The notes under the pieces are model-generated. The model was not told the DNA's origin and searched no databases. It saw only the letters and a list, made by a program, of their open reading frames with translations. Made by a program: the position numbers and the translations under genes. From Epiperipatus broadwayi (Eukaryota; Onychophora; Udeonychophora; Euonychophora; Peripatidae), in the NCBI GenBank assembly GCA_028023455.1, contig JAQFVV010000022.1, positions 8,639,100 to 8,703,099 of the forward strand: a stretch of 64,000 bases of DNA. Reading direction: 5' to 3'. Position 1 is the stretch's first letter. Every line of letters starts with the position of its first letter. This document shows, in pieces, positions 47,511 to 61,255 of this stretch.

Positions 47511-49181
47511 CCTTCTATATAATCCTTCTGTTTTTATTTATTTTCCCACAACTTCATTTTTTGTGCCTTTTCTACTTGAAAATATTTACATTCAGTTAGA
47601 TGCCTAATATTTTCTATGCCTTTATTAAACAGCTTGTCAACTAAATTACTCCCATTTTCCCATTTATATGTATATTTCCTTGTTGCTAAAGATCCTGTTG
47701 AGTCTTAATCAGTAAACTACTTTCCTACTTTTCTTGCTTTTATCACAAATTAACTCTAAGTTTTGACAATTAAATAATGACTGACATCTGCTAAGTAAAT
47801 AGTGAATGATATTTTTTTCTTCAAAGTAACAATTTCTATTTGTTTTATTTTTATTATAACTTTTAACAATAAGTTCACAGTCTGTTTTATTTTATTCAGA
47901 ATACAAAACAACACACATTAAAGTTTAGCATTTTTTAAAAAGGAAAAACAGTTTGCCAAAATAATATCACTTGTTTCACTTTTATATTTCAGTAAGAGAC
48001 ATTAATGAATAGGTAACAGGTTACATTCTTATATGCATGAATCTATTTGTATGTGTGCATATAATTGATATTTAAAATTTATTTATTCATAATCACTTGC
48101 TGAATTTTCAAGATAATCGGCTAGAGTGTAATAAATAACAACAGTGATAGATATTACATCATTTTAATAAATTATCTGGAAGCCCATTTTGAAGTATGTT
48201 CATTTCTTGTATATATTTCACTTGTTTCGAAAGAAATTTCACTTTTAACTAACTTTTTTTTATATTATTAACCACAATGGTACATATTGATGAAGATTTG
48301 TATTAAAAACTATGTGACACGACTTGCTAGAAAATAAAGTTGATATCTGCTCATCAAAACAATAAAAAAATGTAAATCAAACCTTAATACAAGCTGAAAT
48401 GCAGTTACCAATGAATCCAGAAAATCTACTCTTTACTTTCAACGGATATTTAAAAAAAATGCTTATGTAAATGTTAATAACATATATATATACATGTGTT
48501 CGAATATAGTACAAATGCCTGTGGAGAAAATTAATAATATTAATAAAAAGATTAAGGTGGGGTACCAATGATTAAAAGGACTGGTGAGTTATTTATTAAG
48601 GATGATCAAATCTTGGATTTTCTACATTCTTATTCCTACTTCTCCCACACCAGTTATTGAAGTCACTTTATTTTATACATCTTCACAACAGCTTTATTAA
48701 ATTTATATCGTTCTTATGTATATATTGTAGTGCTCAAGAATTATATTGCGTCATAATGGATGGAATAATAATTATTTTTGGAAAAAAAGTTATGACAAAA
48801 AAATTAGATGAGTCTTATAGAAATTAGTATCTAATGGCATTTGATGTTTTATATCCATGTTGCTAATGGCCCTTATTCTACAGACTATTGTATTAAGTGA
48901 TAACTATCTAAATGGATTAAAATACATGAATACTTTTCTGATAAAATTATATTGGTAATCTAACTGGAATGAGTTCTAATATTACTTTTGGATCATTGTT
49001 ACTATACAGATATTAAATGTTTTAATGAATTATGAAATTTTAATCGCTACTGGATCATGGATATTGAATATATCATCATCTTTGCAGATCATTCAATTCC
49101 ATTTATAAAATTGTATTATATATGTGTTTGAAAGTTTACCTAATATATTATATGTTTACTTGCTAAAATATAAATGACTAA
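47511..49181. other. AT-rich intergenic DNA, no gene seen
   Basis: The first 250 bp are less AT-rich and may continue family K. The rest has no recognised feature. Confidence 0.5.
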
Positions 49182-49770
49182 ATCATCATCATCATCATTA
49201 TTATCAACCATTATCAATCCGCTGCAGGATGAAGGTCTCTCCAAGTTTAATCCATCTTCTCTGATAATTAGCTTCTCTTCTCCACATCACCCCTGCACAC
49301 TTTCTTATTTCATCCATCCATCCATCTCACATGTGGTCTCTTTCTGGGTCTTTTACAATCTCTTGGAATCCAGTTAAAAATTTCAATTGTCCATCTATTA
49401 TCATCTCTTCTAGCAATATGTCCAGCCCAACTCCAATCTTTTAATTTTTTCATTGAGGTCAGTAACACCTGTTTGTTCTGTTACCCATACATTGCGTTTT
49501 CGATCTCTTCTTGTTACTCCCAACCTACATCTCTCCATACTTCTTTGAGTGGTCTGAAGTCTCTGTATTGCTCTTCTATTAAGTGTCCAAGTCTCAGATC
49601 CATAAGTAAGAACTGGTAAAACACATTTGTTAAAAACCTTCCTTTTCAAGCACATAGGCATATTTCCTTTTAGTATCAAGTTTTTCCTACCGAAAGCACT
49701 CCAACCAAATTTAATTCTATGATTAATTTCCTCCATCATGTTTCCATCTGTATTAATAATCTGGCGGGGA
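49182..49770 (-). pseudogene. RTE-clade retrotransposon 3' end with ATC tail
   Basis: On the minus strand an open stretch of 109 codons (49739-49410) reads HRIKFGWSAFGRKN, LTYGSETWTL and an RDRKRNVWVTEQTGVTDL-like stretch, the conserved segment after the RTE reverse transcriptase. A frame shift near 49410 moves into the region read as ARRDDNRWTI and RPHVRWMDE-like residues. The 3' end carries GGAGAGACCTTCATCCTGCA and a GAT-repeat tail (ATC units at 49182-49201 on the plus strand), as expected for RTE tails. The 5' part is missing. Confidence 0.88.
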
Positions 49771-50625
49771 TATAGACAAATAAATAGTAACTAACATACG
49801 GTTTGAACATTATGATGTCATACCCATCTTAGCTGATTAATATATAAATTATTATTTAAAATTTACATTATATCCATAAGAGCTAGCATTGTTTATTATT
49901 CACTCTATTCTAAAGTTGTATTGATATAGATTGGGGACTTAAGGGTAAAACACATAAAAGTCTTATCACTTAATTCACTTCAATTTCCTATATAAATTTG
50001 AATTTAATTTAGTTTCAGTAGAGTTTCTATCATTTGGACATTACACTCCTATTTGTCTCATTTATACCTTTACAGTTTTTGCCACCCAAATAGGTTGAGT
50101 GTTTGAAGGATGAGCCTTTCTCATTTTATTCCAATACAGTATATCTAAGGATGTTATTATATGAAACATTGGAGATTGTTTTTTTTTTTTTTTTAAAAAA
50201 AATTGTTTTATTAATATAAACAAAACTAATTAATGGATTGAACAGATATTTAATTAAATTAAGACATGCCCAATAATTCTCAATTATGCTTAGTCCTATT
50301 TACTTCTGACATCATGTCTTGGAATGATTAATCATTGGTCCAAAAAGTAAAAAAAAAAGGCTTATAGAGGGCTTACTTTTAGAAGTAACCACTTCAACTT
50401 CATTAGAAGCAATGGAAAACTGGCCCTGGAGGTCAAATCCAGGGACTTTGACCTGAAAGATGAAACATAGAAGACTAACAACTAATATAGCCCACCCTGG
50501 TCTAGTTAATGCTCTCTTATAAAGCAACTAAGATGTTTTTAAGTGAATACCTAACATTTGATTATATATATAGCTACTCATAATATGTATATTGTAATAT
50601 ATCTTATTAGTTTATACATTTATTT
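49771..50625. other. AT-rich intergenic DNA, no gene seen
   Basis: The open frame at 50312-50527 (-) lies in a slightly GC-richer patch with no second copy and no known domain; it is not supported as a gene. Confidence 0.5.
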
Positions 50626-50872
50626 AAACGCACATTGATTACATAAGTAATATTTACTAAGGCTGTAACCTCAAGAATATTCATGTAAAAATGTGATAGT
50701 AGGGACCTCAGACCTGTAGAGGTCCATACTATCGCATTTTTACATGCATATTCTTGAGATTGCAGCCTTAGTTAATAGATTGTGGTTAAGACCTGTAGAG
50801 GTCCCTACTATCGCATTTTTACATGCATATTCTTGAGGTTACAGCCTTAGTAAATATTACTTATCAGTTTAT
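50626..50872. repeat. FB1 foldback element, copy 3, with duplicated arm
   Basis: The left arm (AAGTAATATTTACTAAGGCT to GATAGTAGGGACCT) is followed by two successive right arms, each reading GACCTGTAGAGGTCC, ACTATCGCATTTTTACATGC and ATTCTTGAG. The extra arm makes a three-arm structure not seen in the other copies. The outer end includes CACATTGATTACATAAG, shared with copies 1 and 2. Confidence 0.87.
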
Positions 50873-51249
50873 ATTATATTGATTCTGTAAATATCATTAT
50901 ATCAATTATATTATTAATAGTCAAAGATGTAGCTGAGCCTGTTTATTTCTAACTCACATACTTCCACATTAATCATTTAATTATCTTTGTCCTGTCATAC
51001 TCAGGTGTGCAAAAATAATGTACACATGCAAGCAAAAGGTGCATAATTTTTTGAAGTATTAACTACGAGCCCCTTTTTTTTTGAAAAAATTATGATCTAG
51101 TCAAAATTTAAAACTTGTTATAGATTTATTTCTTCTGCATTTATAACTATTATGCTTAAATATATATCTTTTAATTTTTTATTTGTATGACACTTCTCTT
51201 TGAATCTTTATTTTAAACCATTTTTTCAGTTCATTATCAATTATTTCTT

Positions 51250-51605
51250 ATTATCAGTAGAAAAACTCTTCATCCATTAGTGCCATTTGGTGCAAGCCTT
51301 AATAAATAAAATCAATGGATGCAGGAAGGTTTGTGTATAAAATTCCCATCTAGTGCCTACTCATCCAATATTCCCAGACTAGTTTCTAGCTTGTGGCTTT
51401 GATCAGTGAGAAGCTTTGGATCTGAGAGCACTGCATATAGATCTAAGGATCTAATGCAATCCTCCAGCAGCCACCTTTTGCCTATTTAGTTAAATATAAA
51501 GCTAGGAGCTCAAGATAAAAAACACAATCAAGCTCATTCACCTATATAGTTATATAGATCTGAAGCCAGTTCAGCATCTGTATACTTTGGTGTCCTTGGA
51601 CACAG
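51250..51605 (-). mobile_element. HR2 hammerhead repeat, minus strand
   Basis: Runs from AAACTCTTCATCCATTAGTG through the complement of the body to GAAGCCAGTTCAGCATCTGT. The ribozyme near 51370-51425 reads CTGATCA on the minus strand (G8 lost); GAAAC, TA loop and GTC are kept. Predicted inactive. Confidence 0.78.
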
Positions 51606-53185
51606 CAATTATTAATATGAGTTTGTCATTGCTACAATTTTGAACAGTTTATTATAGCATCTTTTTTTATAATGAATTTATTTTAAAATGTTATTAAAGA
51701 GCAGTGCAACACTTACAGTACAGGTTTCCAAAATATGGATCATAGATGACCAGGGTTCATGAACTAATTGTGCATAGATAACATCAAATATTAAAATTTT
51801 AGGGTAATTTATAAGTTCATTAGAAGAGTTTTATTCAATGGAAATCTTCAGAAAGAACAATTCTAAATCGATTAAATTCATGATCTTATGAGAATTACTA
51901 TATCCAGTTTCTCTCTGATCATAAATCTACATCTAAATGAAGGTTTAATTGTTTATCTATCAATTCTCAACATCAACTATACTTTGTTATTGTGTATAGC
52001 TCAAAAGTGTGAGCAGATAAATTAGTGAATACAAGCTTGATTGACAAATTTATGCCAATATGAAGTAATGTACATAGAATAGCTATGCACTATCACACTA
52101 TAAAAACAAGTACATTGGTGTGTGCTTATTGTTTATAATTACAATTGTTTGTATTTGCAAATAAATTGTAATTGTTTTCTTAATATAGTAATTAGCATGA
52201 TATGTAAATAAAGTTTCTTTTATTATATTATTATATGATGAGTGACTGATAAAGAATCCAACAAAAATACAAGTCACTGAAAAGGAAATTTAAAATGAAA
52301 AGTCTGCTATAGATAAAATGATTAAGGGAAGAAAAATTGATGAAAACTGATGAGTTGTTAGTACCTGCAGTGATAAAAGATGATAGCAGAGATATGTCTT
52401 AATTGTCAAATTAATGAAAAGTAGTAAGAAATTGATTCTAATTACTTAAAATTCAGATTTATATGGAATGGTGGCAAAAAGATTCACATTTGCAATGTGT
52501 TATTTGCTGTAAAATTCTAACTATTCATAGTATGTCACCAAAGAAATTATTTTGACATATTGAGGCAAAACATGCAGATTTGAAAAAATAAATTGCTTAA
52601 TTTTTTTTGGAAAGTAAACTAAAACATTTGTCATACTTTTAAGAAATATGCTTTCACATTTCACCAGTATTAATAAAAGAAAACTATATGTCTCATAGTT
52701 CAATTATTTTTAGATTGCATAAAGTGTTAAGACTCACACATGTTGGCGAGTTGTTAGTACCTGTAGTGATAAAAGATGATGGTGGATATATGTTTGGTGA
52801 CAATAGTTTGAATTAATTCCATTTTCCAATAACATGGTTGCACTCAGAATTAGAAGATAGGTTTATCACCAGAATTAAGATGAATAAAGTTTTTCCACTG
52901 CAACTTAGATGAGTCAAAAATGTACAAAGTTTATTTCAATTGATTATTTTAATCAATTTTATAGGGAACAGTGAGTCCATGAAGATATACTATTCAAGAT
53001 AATAATAAATAAATTTTTAGAACTCTAGACATGTTACATTAACAGAACTGCACTGAGTGAATTATATTAGTATATGTTTAAATTATGCAAAGGCAATGTA
53101 AAGTCAAAAGTAGTAATATTGTGATGCACATTCTTAAAATAAGTCTAATGGTGATACAACAGCATTAGTACTTAGTACTATGTTC
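51606..53185. other. AT-rich DNA with a local duplicated segment
   Basis: GAGTTGTTAGTACCTG with GTGATAAAAGATGAT occurs at about 52345-52385 and 52747-52785, a diverged direct repeat of about 55 bp. No gene is recognised. Confidence 0.5.
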
Positions 53186-54500
53186 ATCATCATCAACCAT
53201 TATCAATCCACTGCAGGATGAAGGTCTCTCCAAGCTCAATCCATCTTCTCTGATCTTTAACTTCTCTTCTCCACATCACCCTGCACACTTTCTTATTTAA
53301 TCCATCCATCTCACATGTAGTCTCTTTCTAAGTCTTTTACAATCTCTTGGAATCCAGTTTAAAATCTGTTTCTTCTCTTACCCATATATTGCATTTTCGA
53401 TCTCTTCTTGTTACTTCTAACATGTACCTCTCCATACTTCTTTGAGTGGTCTGAAGTCTCTATGTTGCTCTTCTATTAAGTGTCCAAGTCTCAGATCCAT
53501 AAGTGAGAACTGGTAAAACACATTTATTAAAAAGCTTCCTTTTCAAACACATAGGCATATTTCCTTTTAGTATCAAGTTATTTTTACCAAAAGCACTCCA
53601 AACAACTTTAATTCTATGATTAATTTCATCCATATGTTTCCATCCGTATTAATAATCTGACCAAGATATTTGTAGCTGTTAACTTCTTCTAACTCTATCA
53701 TAATCCATCTTTATTTTTATATTTTGAGAAAATTCATTGAAAATTACTTTAGTCTTTTTAACATTTATCTTTAGTCCTACTTTCATCTGATAACTCCTGC
53801 AACATTTTCTGCAGCTCTAAAGCATTATTTTCAAAAACAACTGTATCATCTGCAAAATCTAAATGACTTAAATAATCTCCATTTACTTTTACTTCTTTAG
53901 CTTCCCGTTGAAATCCACAAAATACTTCTTGTAGCATTGCTGTAAAACATTTTAGAAATATGGAGTCACCCTGTCTTACACCTTTCTCAATGTTGATTTT
54001 CCTAGTATCATTATGTAATCTAATTGTTGCTGTTGAATTTTTATAAATATTCTTCAAAATATGACAATATCCTGGATCTATACCTTGATGATCCAATGGT
54101 TTAATAATCACTGAAGAAATGCTTATAGAATCAGATGCCTTTTCATAATCTAAAAATCTAAAGCATAATGGCACTCATATTCATTTGTCCATTCTATAAC
54201 TTCTCTCAATACCTGGATATGATCTACTGTACTAAAATCACTTTTAAATCCAGCTTGTTCTCTTAGTTGGTAGAAATCCAATGTTCTTTGTAGATGAGTT
54301 GTAATTATCTTTGTAAATTTTTTGTATAAAATGGATAAAATGTTAGGTCTGTAATTTCTAATATCTTTATTACATTTTTAAATATTAATATTAATACTGC
54401 ATGTTAGGTGATTATAAATGCTTTAAATACTGCAATAAAACTTGTAAATTTTATCAAGAGTAACCTGTTGTAACCAGGCTTATTTACAAAACAGTTTAAA
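53186..54500 (-). pseudogene. RTE-clade retrotransposon, reverse transcriptase half
   Basis: A 138-codon open stretch (54174-53758) reads LDYEKASDSI at its start, GVRQGDSI in the middle and LDFADDTVVFENN near its end. These are the conserved reverse transcriptase blocks with the F-ADD catalytic pair. Upstream in another frame, LREQAGFKSDFSTVDHIQ-like residues appear (54310-54190). Downstream the 3' portion (53650-53190) matches 49182-49770 and ends with the same GAAGGTCTCTCCAAG terminus. Frame shifts separate the blocks; the endonuclease is missing. Confidence 0.9.
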
Positions 54501-55857
54501 ATATCAACTTTCACAAATCTTTTCTTTTGCATACTGAAGTATGTAGTCTGTGGAGAGATTAAGTATTAATAAAGCTTGTTAAATTCTATGAAGAAATTGC
54601 AATATTTCTGGTTGGACAAAAGAATTTTGTAAATGCTCACTTATTTGACAGATATATTTTTAAAATTAAATAAAAAATAAATTATATTTACAAGGAAAAG
54701 ACTACTGATATTTTTGTGGTATATAAAAACTAAAATTTTTGATTAAAAGTGAAGTAAGGATCAATTGATAACTTAATCCGTACATTCATTTAAAGAAAGT
54801 TTTGATTATTATTTTAGTAAAGAAATTAAAAATTGTAAGAAAATTATATTTTAAATCCAATTTGGCATGATGATGTGAATACTGGTATGTCTGACAAAGG
54901 CAGATATGAAGATCTAATTGATATGTTCAATGACATTTCATCGAAAAAAATTCTGATTGCAAAAAAAAATATATATATATATAGTTTGGTTATCAGTTCA
55001 AAACAAGTACCCACTTTTTTCTATCACAGTTTTGAAACTGCTACTTACGTCTAATACTTCATTCATCAGTGAAATTAAATTTCCTGCAAATTTCAATTAT
55101 CAAATATCTATCTGAAAATAACATATATTAATGTAGTCATCAAAGACATCATCAGAAAGGTTTATTCTTCATACATACTCCTCATTATATATCTGATATT
55201 AAATTTATATACTAATTAAGAGAAATTCCATAAAAAAAATTAAAAGCAATAGTGCAATATTTTTTATTCAACCCATTCCCTTTTTAATATGCAATAAAAG
55301 TGAGTGTGTCATGAAAAAGTTACCATTTTTAAAACTGGTTCTTGGCTAATTAAACTTTGGGAATATTTGACTTATGATAATAAAAACATATGTGTATATT
55401 ATTTATTTATAAATGATTTTTTTTTGTTCATTTCTTAATGTTAACAATTTTCCACCACCATTTTCAATCAGTTTTAATGTTTTGAACTTCTTTTATTTGA
55501 TATAAAATGTTTCTAGTATTGTATTTTGGGAATCAGAGTTTCTGCCAGTTCAAAAGATCAGAAATTTCAAAAATTTTTGACTCTCCAGATTATAAACATT
55601 CAGCAAGATGTATTTGACAATATTCTGCGATATCTTGTACTTTTCTAGAATTATCAAAAATGGAAATTGATGAATCTTTCGTATAAATTAGAATAAATAA
55701 AAAAAATCATGTATAACAGCTATATATATGTATATATTAATAGTAATTACACATAAAAAACCATAATTGGCACATAGTTTTGTGCCCTTTTCAAATGTTT
55801 AGCATCTATTTTATCATTAACCAGTTATTGCAGATAGAACATGATCTATTGTTTTAC
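54501..55857. other. AT-rich intergenic DNA, no gene seen
   Basis: No feature recognised apart from a TA run near 54970-54982. Confidence 0.5.
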
Positions 55858-56232
55858 TATCATCATCATCATCATCATTATCAACCATTATCAATCCACT
55901 GCAGGATGAAGGGCTCTCCAAGTTCAATCCATCTTCTCTGATCTTTAGCTTCTTTTCTCCACACCACCCCTGCACACTTTCTCATCTCATCCATTCATCT
56001 CACATGTGGTCTCTTTCTAGGTCTTTTACAATCTCTTGGAATCCAGTTTAAGACTTCAATTGTCCATCTATTATCATCTCTTCTAGCAATATGTCCAGCC
56101 CAACTCCACTTCAATCTTTTAATTTTTTCAATGAGGTCAGTAATACCTGTTTGTTCTCTTACCCATACATTGCATTTTCAATCTCTTCTTGTTACTCCCA
56201 GCCTGCATCTCTCCATACTTCCTTGAGTGGTA
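55858..56232 (-). pseudogene. RTE-clade retrotransposon, 5'-truncated 3' end
   Basis: Same terminal region as 49182-49560, with ATC units at 55858-55878 as the tail. It breaks off abruptly at about 56232 inside the sequence matching 49560, a 5' truncation typical of target-primed reverse transcription. Frames are disrupted. Confidence 0.87.
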
Positions 56233-56445
56233 GTATATATAAAGTTATATAATGTATATATTATTTATTTTGTATATTGTTGAGTTATATAGTCAATTTT
56301 TTGAAGTTATATTGATTCTCTATTAAAACATATATATTATTTTACTTGTTTTATTTTGCTGTTATTTTATTTCCATTATAGAACACTAGATGGTGATCTA
56401 TCTGCAATAAATTTTTAAGAGAATATACATGTAAATGGAAAAAAT

Positions 56446-56598
56446 ATGGGTGATTTATTCTGTAAATTGTGTAAGGAAGGAATAGAAAATATTAGGCATC
56501 TGTTAATTGAATGTAAATGCTTGAAAGCAGAAAGGGTACAAATAATGAAGTTATGGAAGAATAAATATGAACAAAGTGATTATACAGAAAGTGGATGA
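56446..56598 (+). pseudogene. Cys-His knuckle fragment of a non-LTR retrotransposon (likely)
   Basis: A 50-codon frame, open upstream to 56419, contains CKLCKEG, NIRHLLIEC and a following KCLKAERVQIMKLW stretch. C-X2-C, then H, then C after five residues is the pattern at the C-terminus of many Jockey- and R1-like retrotransposon polyproteins. No other domain is recognisable around it, and the flanks are AT-rich with stops. The family assignment is inferred from the motif only. Confidence 0.5.
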
Positions 56599-58020
56599 CA
56601 AAATCCATTAAAATTTTTGTTGCAGTGGGTGTTCTTGCATCACTGTTATAAATAGTTGTTTATATAACAATATGGTAGTTTATTTCTTGTTTTTTTATAT
56701 TTTTTTTTGTGATAGGCAAAATGTAAGACAGCCTTTAAATAAGCCATTGCAACGTAAAGATTTCTCCAACGTCTCTCTGTAGAGAAACGGGGACTTATTA
56801 ATAATAGTAACATTTCGAATAATTTTCAATTTTAGTTTATAATCTAGCTTCGAATAGCGTATAAATTATTGAAATGGCTACCTGCAAAAACAAATCCTAA
56901 TTGTGATTTAAACTTGAAGAAAGTTTCAAGTCTTACCTTGATTCAAATCCAGGTTAGAAGCATGGAAATGGTTTCTTTATTATTAAGCTATAAGATATGT
57001 TCGTCTATGTGTACCCCCTATATATATATTGTAAATTTATTATACAATTGCTTTTATTTATTTCTCAAGTTTTTAAATAATTTAACATTTAAATATAGCT
57101 CACTAAATGTTTGAAATTATATTTTAAGATCACATTTATAAAAATCACATTTATATTTATATTACATTTTTCTAAATAGTATTTAAGTATCAGTAATTAT
57201 TCTTTTAAATTTTTTTCAGTCGAAGATTTTTTCTTTATACATGCATTGTGTAACCATTTCCTTCCACTACTCCTTCGTTTTTATTTTTCAGAAAAAAAAC
57301 CCTCTTATTTCAGAATGTCATTAATTCTTCTTTTTATCATTTATTTCCTTTTTTTTTCCTTGTTAACTTTTTCCTCCTGTTTATCCAGTAATGATTTGTT
57401 TATACCCCTTTGATGCATTATGTATAAAAAGCCTTTCTTTTCCGAACAAGACTTATGTTCCAAATCATGATAAATTGTTTTAATTTTGATAAATTTAATT
57501 TGTTTCTTTTTTTATTTTAATCCTTTTTCTGCTACAAAATATGTTTAATGTTATTTTATAGATTGTATATATTGATTTATTGTCCCTATAAAAAATATAA
57601 GCTTATAAAAAACACAAAAGGAACTTTTTAACTAAATACATATAAATTGTTTTATTTTTATATATATAATTTTTTTTTTTTAAAAAGCTCACTTTCAGGC
57701 TTATTTACAGCTATATATAAACAGGTTTATGATATGGCATCTGGGGGCCCATCTTTTGGTGGGCTGTCAACAATAGTTTAAGCAGACTTTGTCATTAATA
57801 TGAGAAAAAAAATTGATAGAATATTTTTATTAGAAATATTTAATGTTTTATTTTATAGTTTGTGAAATGTCATCAGAAATGATTATTGGGTAAATAAAAT
57901 TATCACTTTTATGATTAATATCAACAATGAAAAAGTAGGTACTGTGGATATATAATACTGACATTTTATTTTTAAATAAATTATTCGTAGTAATGTGTTC
58001 TTTTTTATATAAATTAGGAT
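56599..58020. other. AT-rich intergenic DNA, no gene seen
   Basis: The open frame at 56869-57114 (+) has no domain. No repeat family recognised. Confidence 0.5.
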
Positions 58021-58515
58021 ATTAAATAAAAGTAATTGAGAAATTTAAACATTTTCATTATTTTATTAATTATAGCAACAAAAGGGCATTGACCTGTTTA
58101 CTTTTGTGCAATGATAGAGTATATATGTAGCATATTTTGAGGCTTGAGCAATATACCACAACTTGTCCAAGTTAAGAAATATTCCACTTATATTTAAGTA
58201 AAAAAAAGTGTTTCTAACAATAAAGTGAATAGGAAATCTAAATATTTATATATGTTTTATTAATTATTATGACAAAATGTCATCAGCCTATTCAGTTTAA
58301 TGCAATAATAAGAATATATATAGTATATTTTAAGCTTGAGCCTCAAAATTTAAAGTCCGAGCAATTGTCACAATAACTTTAAATCATTCATATTTAAATA
58401 AAAAATATTGAAACTCGGAATGTATTTCTAGCAATAAAATGATTAAAAAATGTAAACATTTTCATTTATATATAAATTGTATTAATTATTATGGCATTTT
58501 GGTGCTTCTGTGATG
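58021..58515. repeat. Diverged tandem repeat, roughly 200-240 bp units
   Basis: Blocks with AAACATTTTCAT, TTATTAATTAT, a GCA-ATAA-TAG-type word, TAGTATATTTT/TAGCATATTTTGA and CTTGAGC recur about two and a half times (starts near 58025, 58240, 58435). The unit is too diverged to define exactly. No gene. Confidence 0.5.
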
Positions 58516-59663
58516 AAGCATCTTTGTGCCCTGCACACAGCATATGGGTAGCCCTGAGTATAGGTGCCACTAACAAACATCACTAACATATTGTGACAAT
58601 TACATGAATGAAACCACGTATAATGTTTTATCATATGATGGATAAAAAAAGAAAAAGAATTATAGTAATTGAATATGTTTTTTTAAATGAAATATAAATA
58701 TTATTTTATGATGTAATAATTACTTGTAGATATAAAACTTGTTAAATGTAATCTTTTAAATTATAATTTTTGTAGTAGTGCAAACTTTGATTCTTAGAAT
58801 GAGTTGTAGATATACTTACTACATTATCATTAAAAGTACTGAAATATTAAAAGCAGCTGTAAAATTTTTATTTATTAGTTCAATTGTTTTTTTTCATAAA
58901 AAGGATTTATTTCATGTTAACATATAAAAATAGTCCTATCTTTTTTTTCTTAATTTTTCTTTTACGATTATATAAAAACATTTTAATTTTGAACACTTAT
59001 AGTTATTTACACACACACACCCAAAAAGATATCATGAAATATATTAAGGAAATCTTTTAAAATATGCAAGTGAATAATTTGGTTATGTAAAAATAAAGTT
59101 TGACCTAACTAAGGAGCGATTGTATACCATTTAATAGTTATAAATATAATTTTTTGATAGCTCCAATATAGATGAAATTTATATAAAAGTACTGAAAAAC
59201 CCCAGTGACGTACATGTTAGCAAATATAAAATATAGAATTAATTCACATACACTTTAGCATTGACCATATACAAGCATAATATTTACTTACGTGCTTGTA
59301 TGCAGAGTGTGATTTATATATACTAATGTAATTTTAAGTCAGCTATTAGCTATTCTAACATCATTATAATTAAACAGAAGAAAAGGCTGAGCCACATATT
59401 TAATACCCTCTAAATGTTAAATCGATCTTCACTTAATGGATGTAAATATAACTTTTTAATAGTTTGAATATAGATGAAATTAATACATTTTACATTTCTG
59501 ACAGTTAGTTTGCATATAGCTCACTGCTGGTTTTCAGTAATTCCATAACAATCTAATGTATACCATTGTATATTAAAAAAAAGAAGTGAGGATAATTATA
59601 ATTTCTAAAAGACTTATATATATATATAAGCATTTTGATTTTTAAAATCATATGTATTTGTCA
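58516..59663. other. AT-rich intergenic DNA, no gene seen
   Basis: No recognised feature. Confidence 0.5.
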
Positions 59664-59755
59664 AGCGTTGGTGGTCAAATGGTCAGCACAGCTGCCTTAC
59701 AAGCAGTTGTCCCAGGTTAGCTTCCCAGCCGATGCTATGACACATGGAGAAAAAA
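59664..59755 (+). repeat. tRNA-derived SINE-like repeat
   Basis: GTTGGTGGTCAAATGGTCAG includes the box A-like part, and CCCAGGTTAGCTTCCC is a degraded box B. The shared end GCCGATGCTATGACACATGG leads into an A-rich tail. Highly similar to 29343-29425 and 25746-25836. Confidence 0.75.
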
Positions 59756-61024
59756 TCATATATATTTTAATTTTTTTTTTATATTTACTATAACATGAAA
59801 TTCACTCTCATACAATTATAAAAATTCATTTAAAGTCACAAAGAGTTCAATAGAATTAAAACCTTTATATTAAATATTTAAGAAATAAATATCTAAATAA
59901 AATAATTAAGAATTTAAAATTAAACAAATGTGACTATTGATGATGGTTGCATGTGGTTATATATTTGAGTCCTATGTATTGAGTTAAAAATGATTAATAT
60001 GTTTGTTAAGTTAATAATTTTGTAATTCACAAATACATTGTTTTATTTAGAAGTGTATAATATTTAATGGGTAGATCTATTTGTTTAAGATTCTAGACAA
60101 TCCTGAATGGCTTTACTTTTTAATTTGTCTATGTGTTATCTTTAAAATTTGTATATTTTTGGATATAATAGAAAAAGGTAAATCTAAATATAAGAAAATC
60201 TAAAAATCTGACTTTCAAGAACTTATATATAGATATAAAAATTTTAGCATGTATTTTTTTTTAAAGAAATTGGAAAAAATATTACAAAAATTCCATTTAT
60301 ATATAATTAAATATAAAAAAAGGCAAACTAGTTAAAAAAAAATACAATTATTTGTCATTAAGATTTTATTGTTAATATATTATTTTATTAATCTGTTTAT
60401 AAATGGACTCTAAGAAAACCAAAAGATAATTTGTAATTAGTATTAAAGAAACAAATTTTTATAAGTAAAAAAGAGGATAAAATGTTTTTGTCAGGTTTTA
60501 AGAAGACTATATATAAAGAATTAAGTCAATATTTGATTCATTCATTCACATTGACAGACATTCTTTCATATTTGTGCATAGAGAACTAATGAATTTATTT
60601 TTCATACTGCTACAGAAATTGAGAAATTATAGAGTAGCACAAAGCCAAGAAATGAATAGAATTATGGCCAAATAACCACAGCTTAGTAATAACTACCTGT
60701 ATAAAAAATATGTAGTTATAAAGTAGTGCTTATTTTGTTCTGGCCATAACAAGAAACTTTTCTATAGAGATAACTTTCAACAAGATGTGACAATTTTAGT
60801 CACCAGTGCACTTTTCATACTTCCAAATATAATTTCTCAATAGTAAAAAGATACCATGCAATATCTCAAAATTAGTAATATAAATCTCTTTTGCCTGTCA
60901 TGGTTCCTGTTGGTCAACAGTTTCCCCAGTTTGCTGAAGTGAAATAATATATAGCAGAGATAATTTGGAGAACTCAAGTTGGAAATTTTGCAGAAGAGAA
61001 ATCTGTAGTTTTGGAAAAGCTGAA
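59756..61024. other. AT-rich intergenic DNA, no gene seen
   Basis: The open frame at 60837-61052 (-) enters the HR2 copy that follows and is not a gene. Confidence 0.5.
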
Positions 61025-61255
61025 AAATAATGCTTGTACATAAAATCCCCATTTAGTGCTTATTCATCCTATATCCCAAGACTAGTTTCTGGCTTGTGGT
61101 CTTCATCAGTGAGGAGCCTTGGATCTGAGAGCACTGCACCTAAATCTTAGCATCTAATGCAACACTTATATGACTATATAAGCTAATGAGCTTGGATTGA
61201 AAATATTATTGTATTTTCAATTTAAGACTCATAGTTTTGTAGTTAAGTAGTGTAA
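61025..61255 (-). mobile_element. HR2 hammerhead repeat, minus strand, partial
   Basis: Contains the ribozyme and part of the body in minus orientation. A fragment from about 61165 (ACTTATATGACTATATAAGC to TAAGTAGTGTAA) then follows in plus orientation, so it is a rearranged copy. Confidence 0.78.
61066..61124 (-). ncRNA. Hammerhead ribozyme, HR2, core intact
   Basis: On the minus strand CTGATGA (opposite 61103-61109), GAAAC, TA loop and GTC are all present. Stem II is GAC/GCC with a CACAA loop and one mismatch; inner stem I TCA/TTGG is weaker than in other copies. Possibly weakly active. Confidence 0.65.

Noticed and set aside
50312-50527. 71-codon open frame with a hydrophobic stretch (-)
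   Set aside because: Single-copy, no domain, and the sequence looks like a decayed repeat with a box B-like GGTCAAATCC word.
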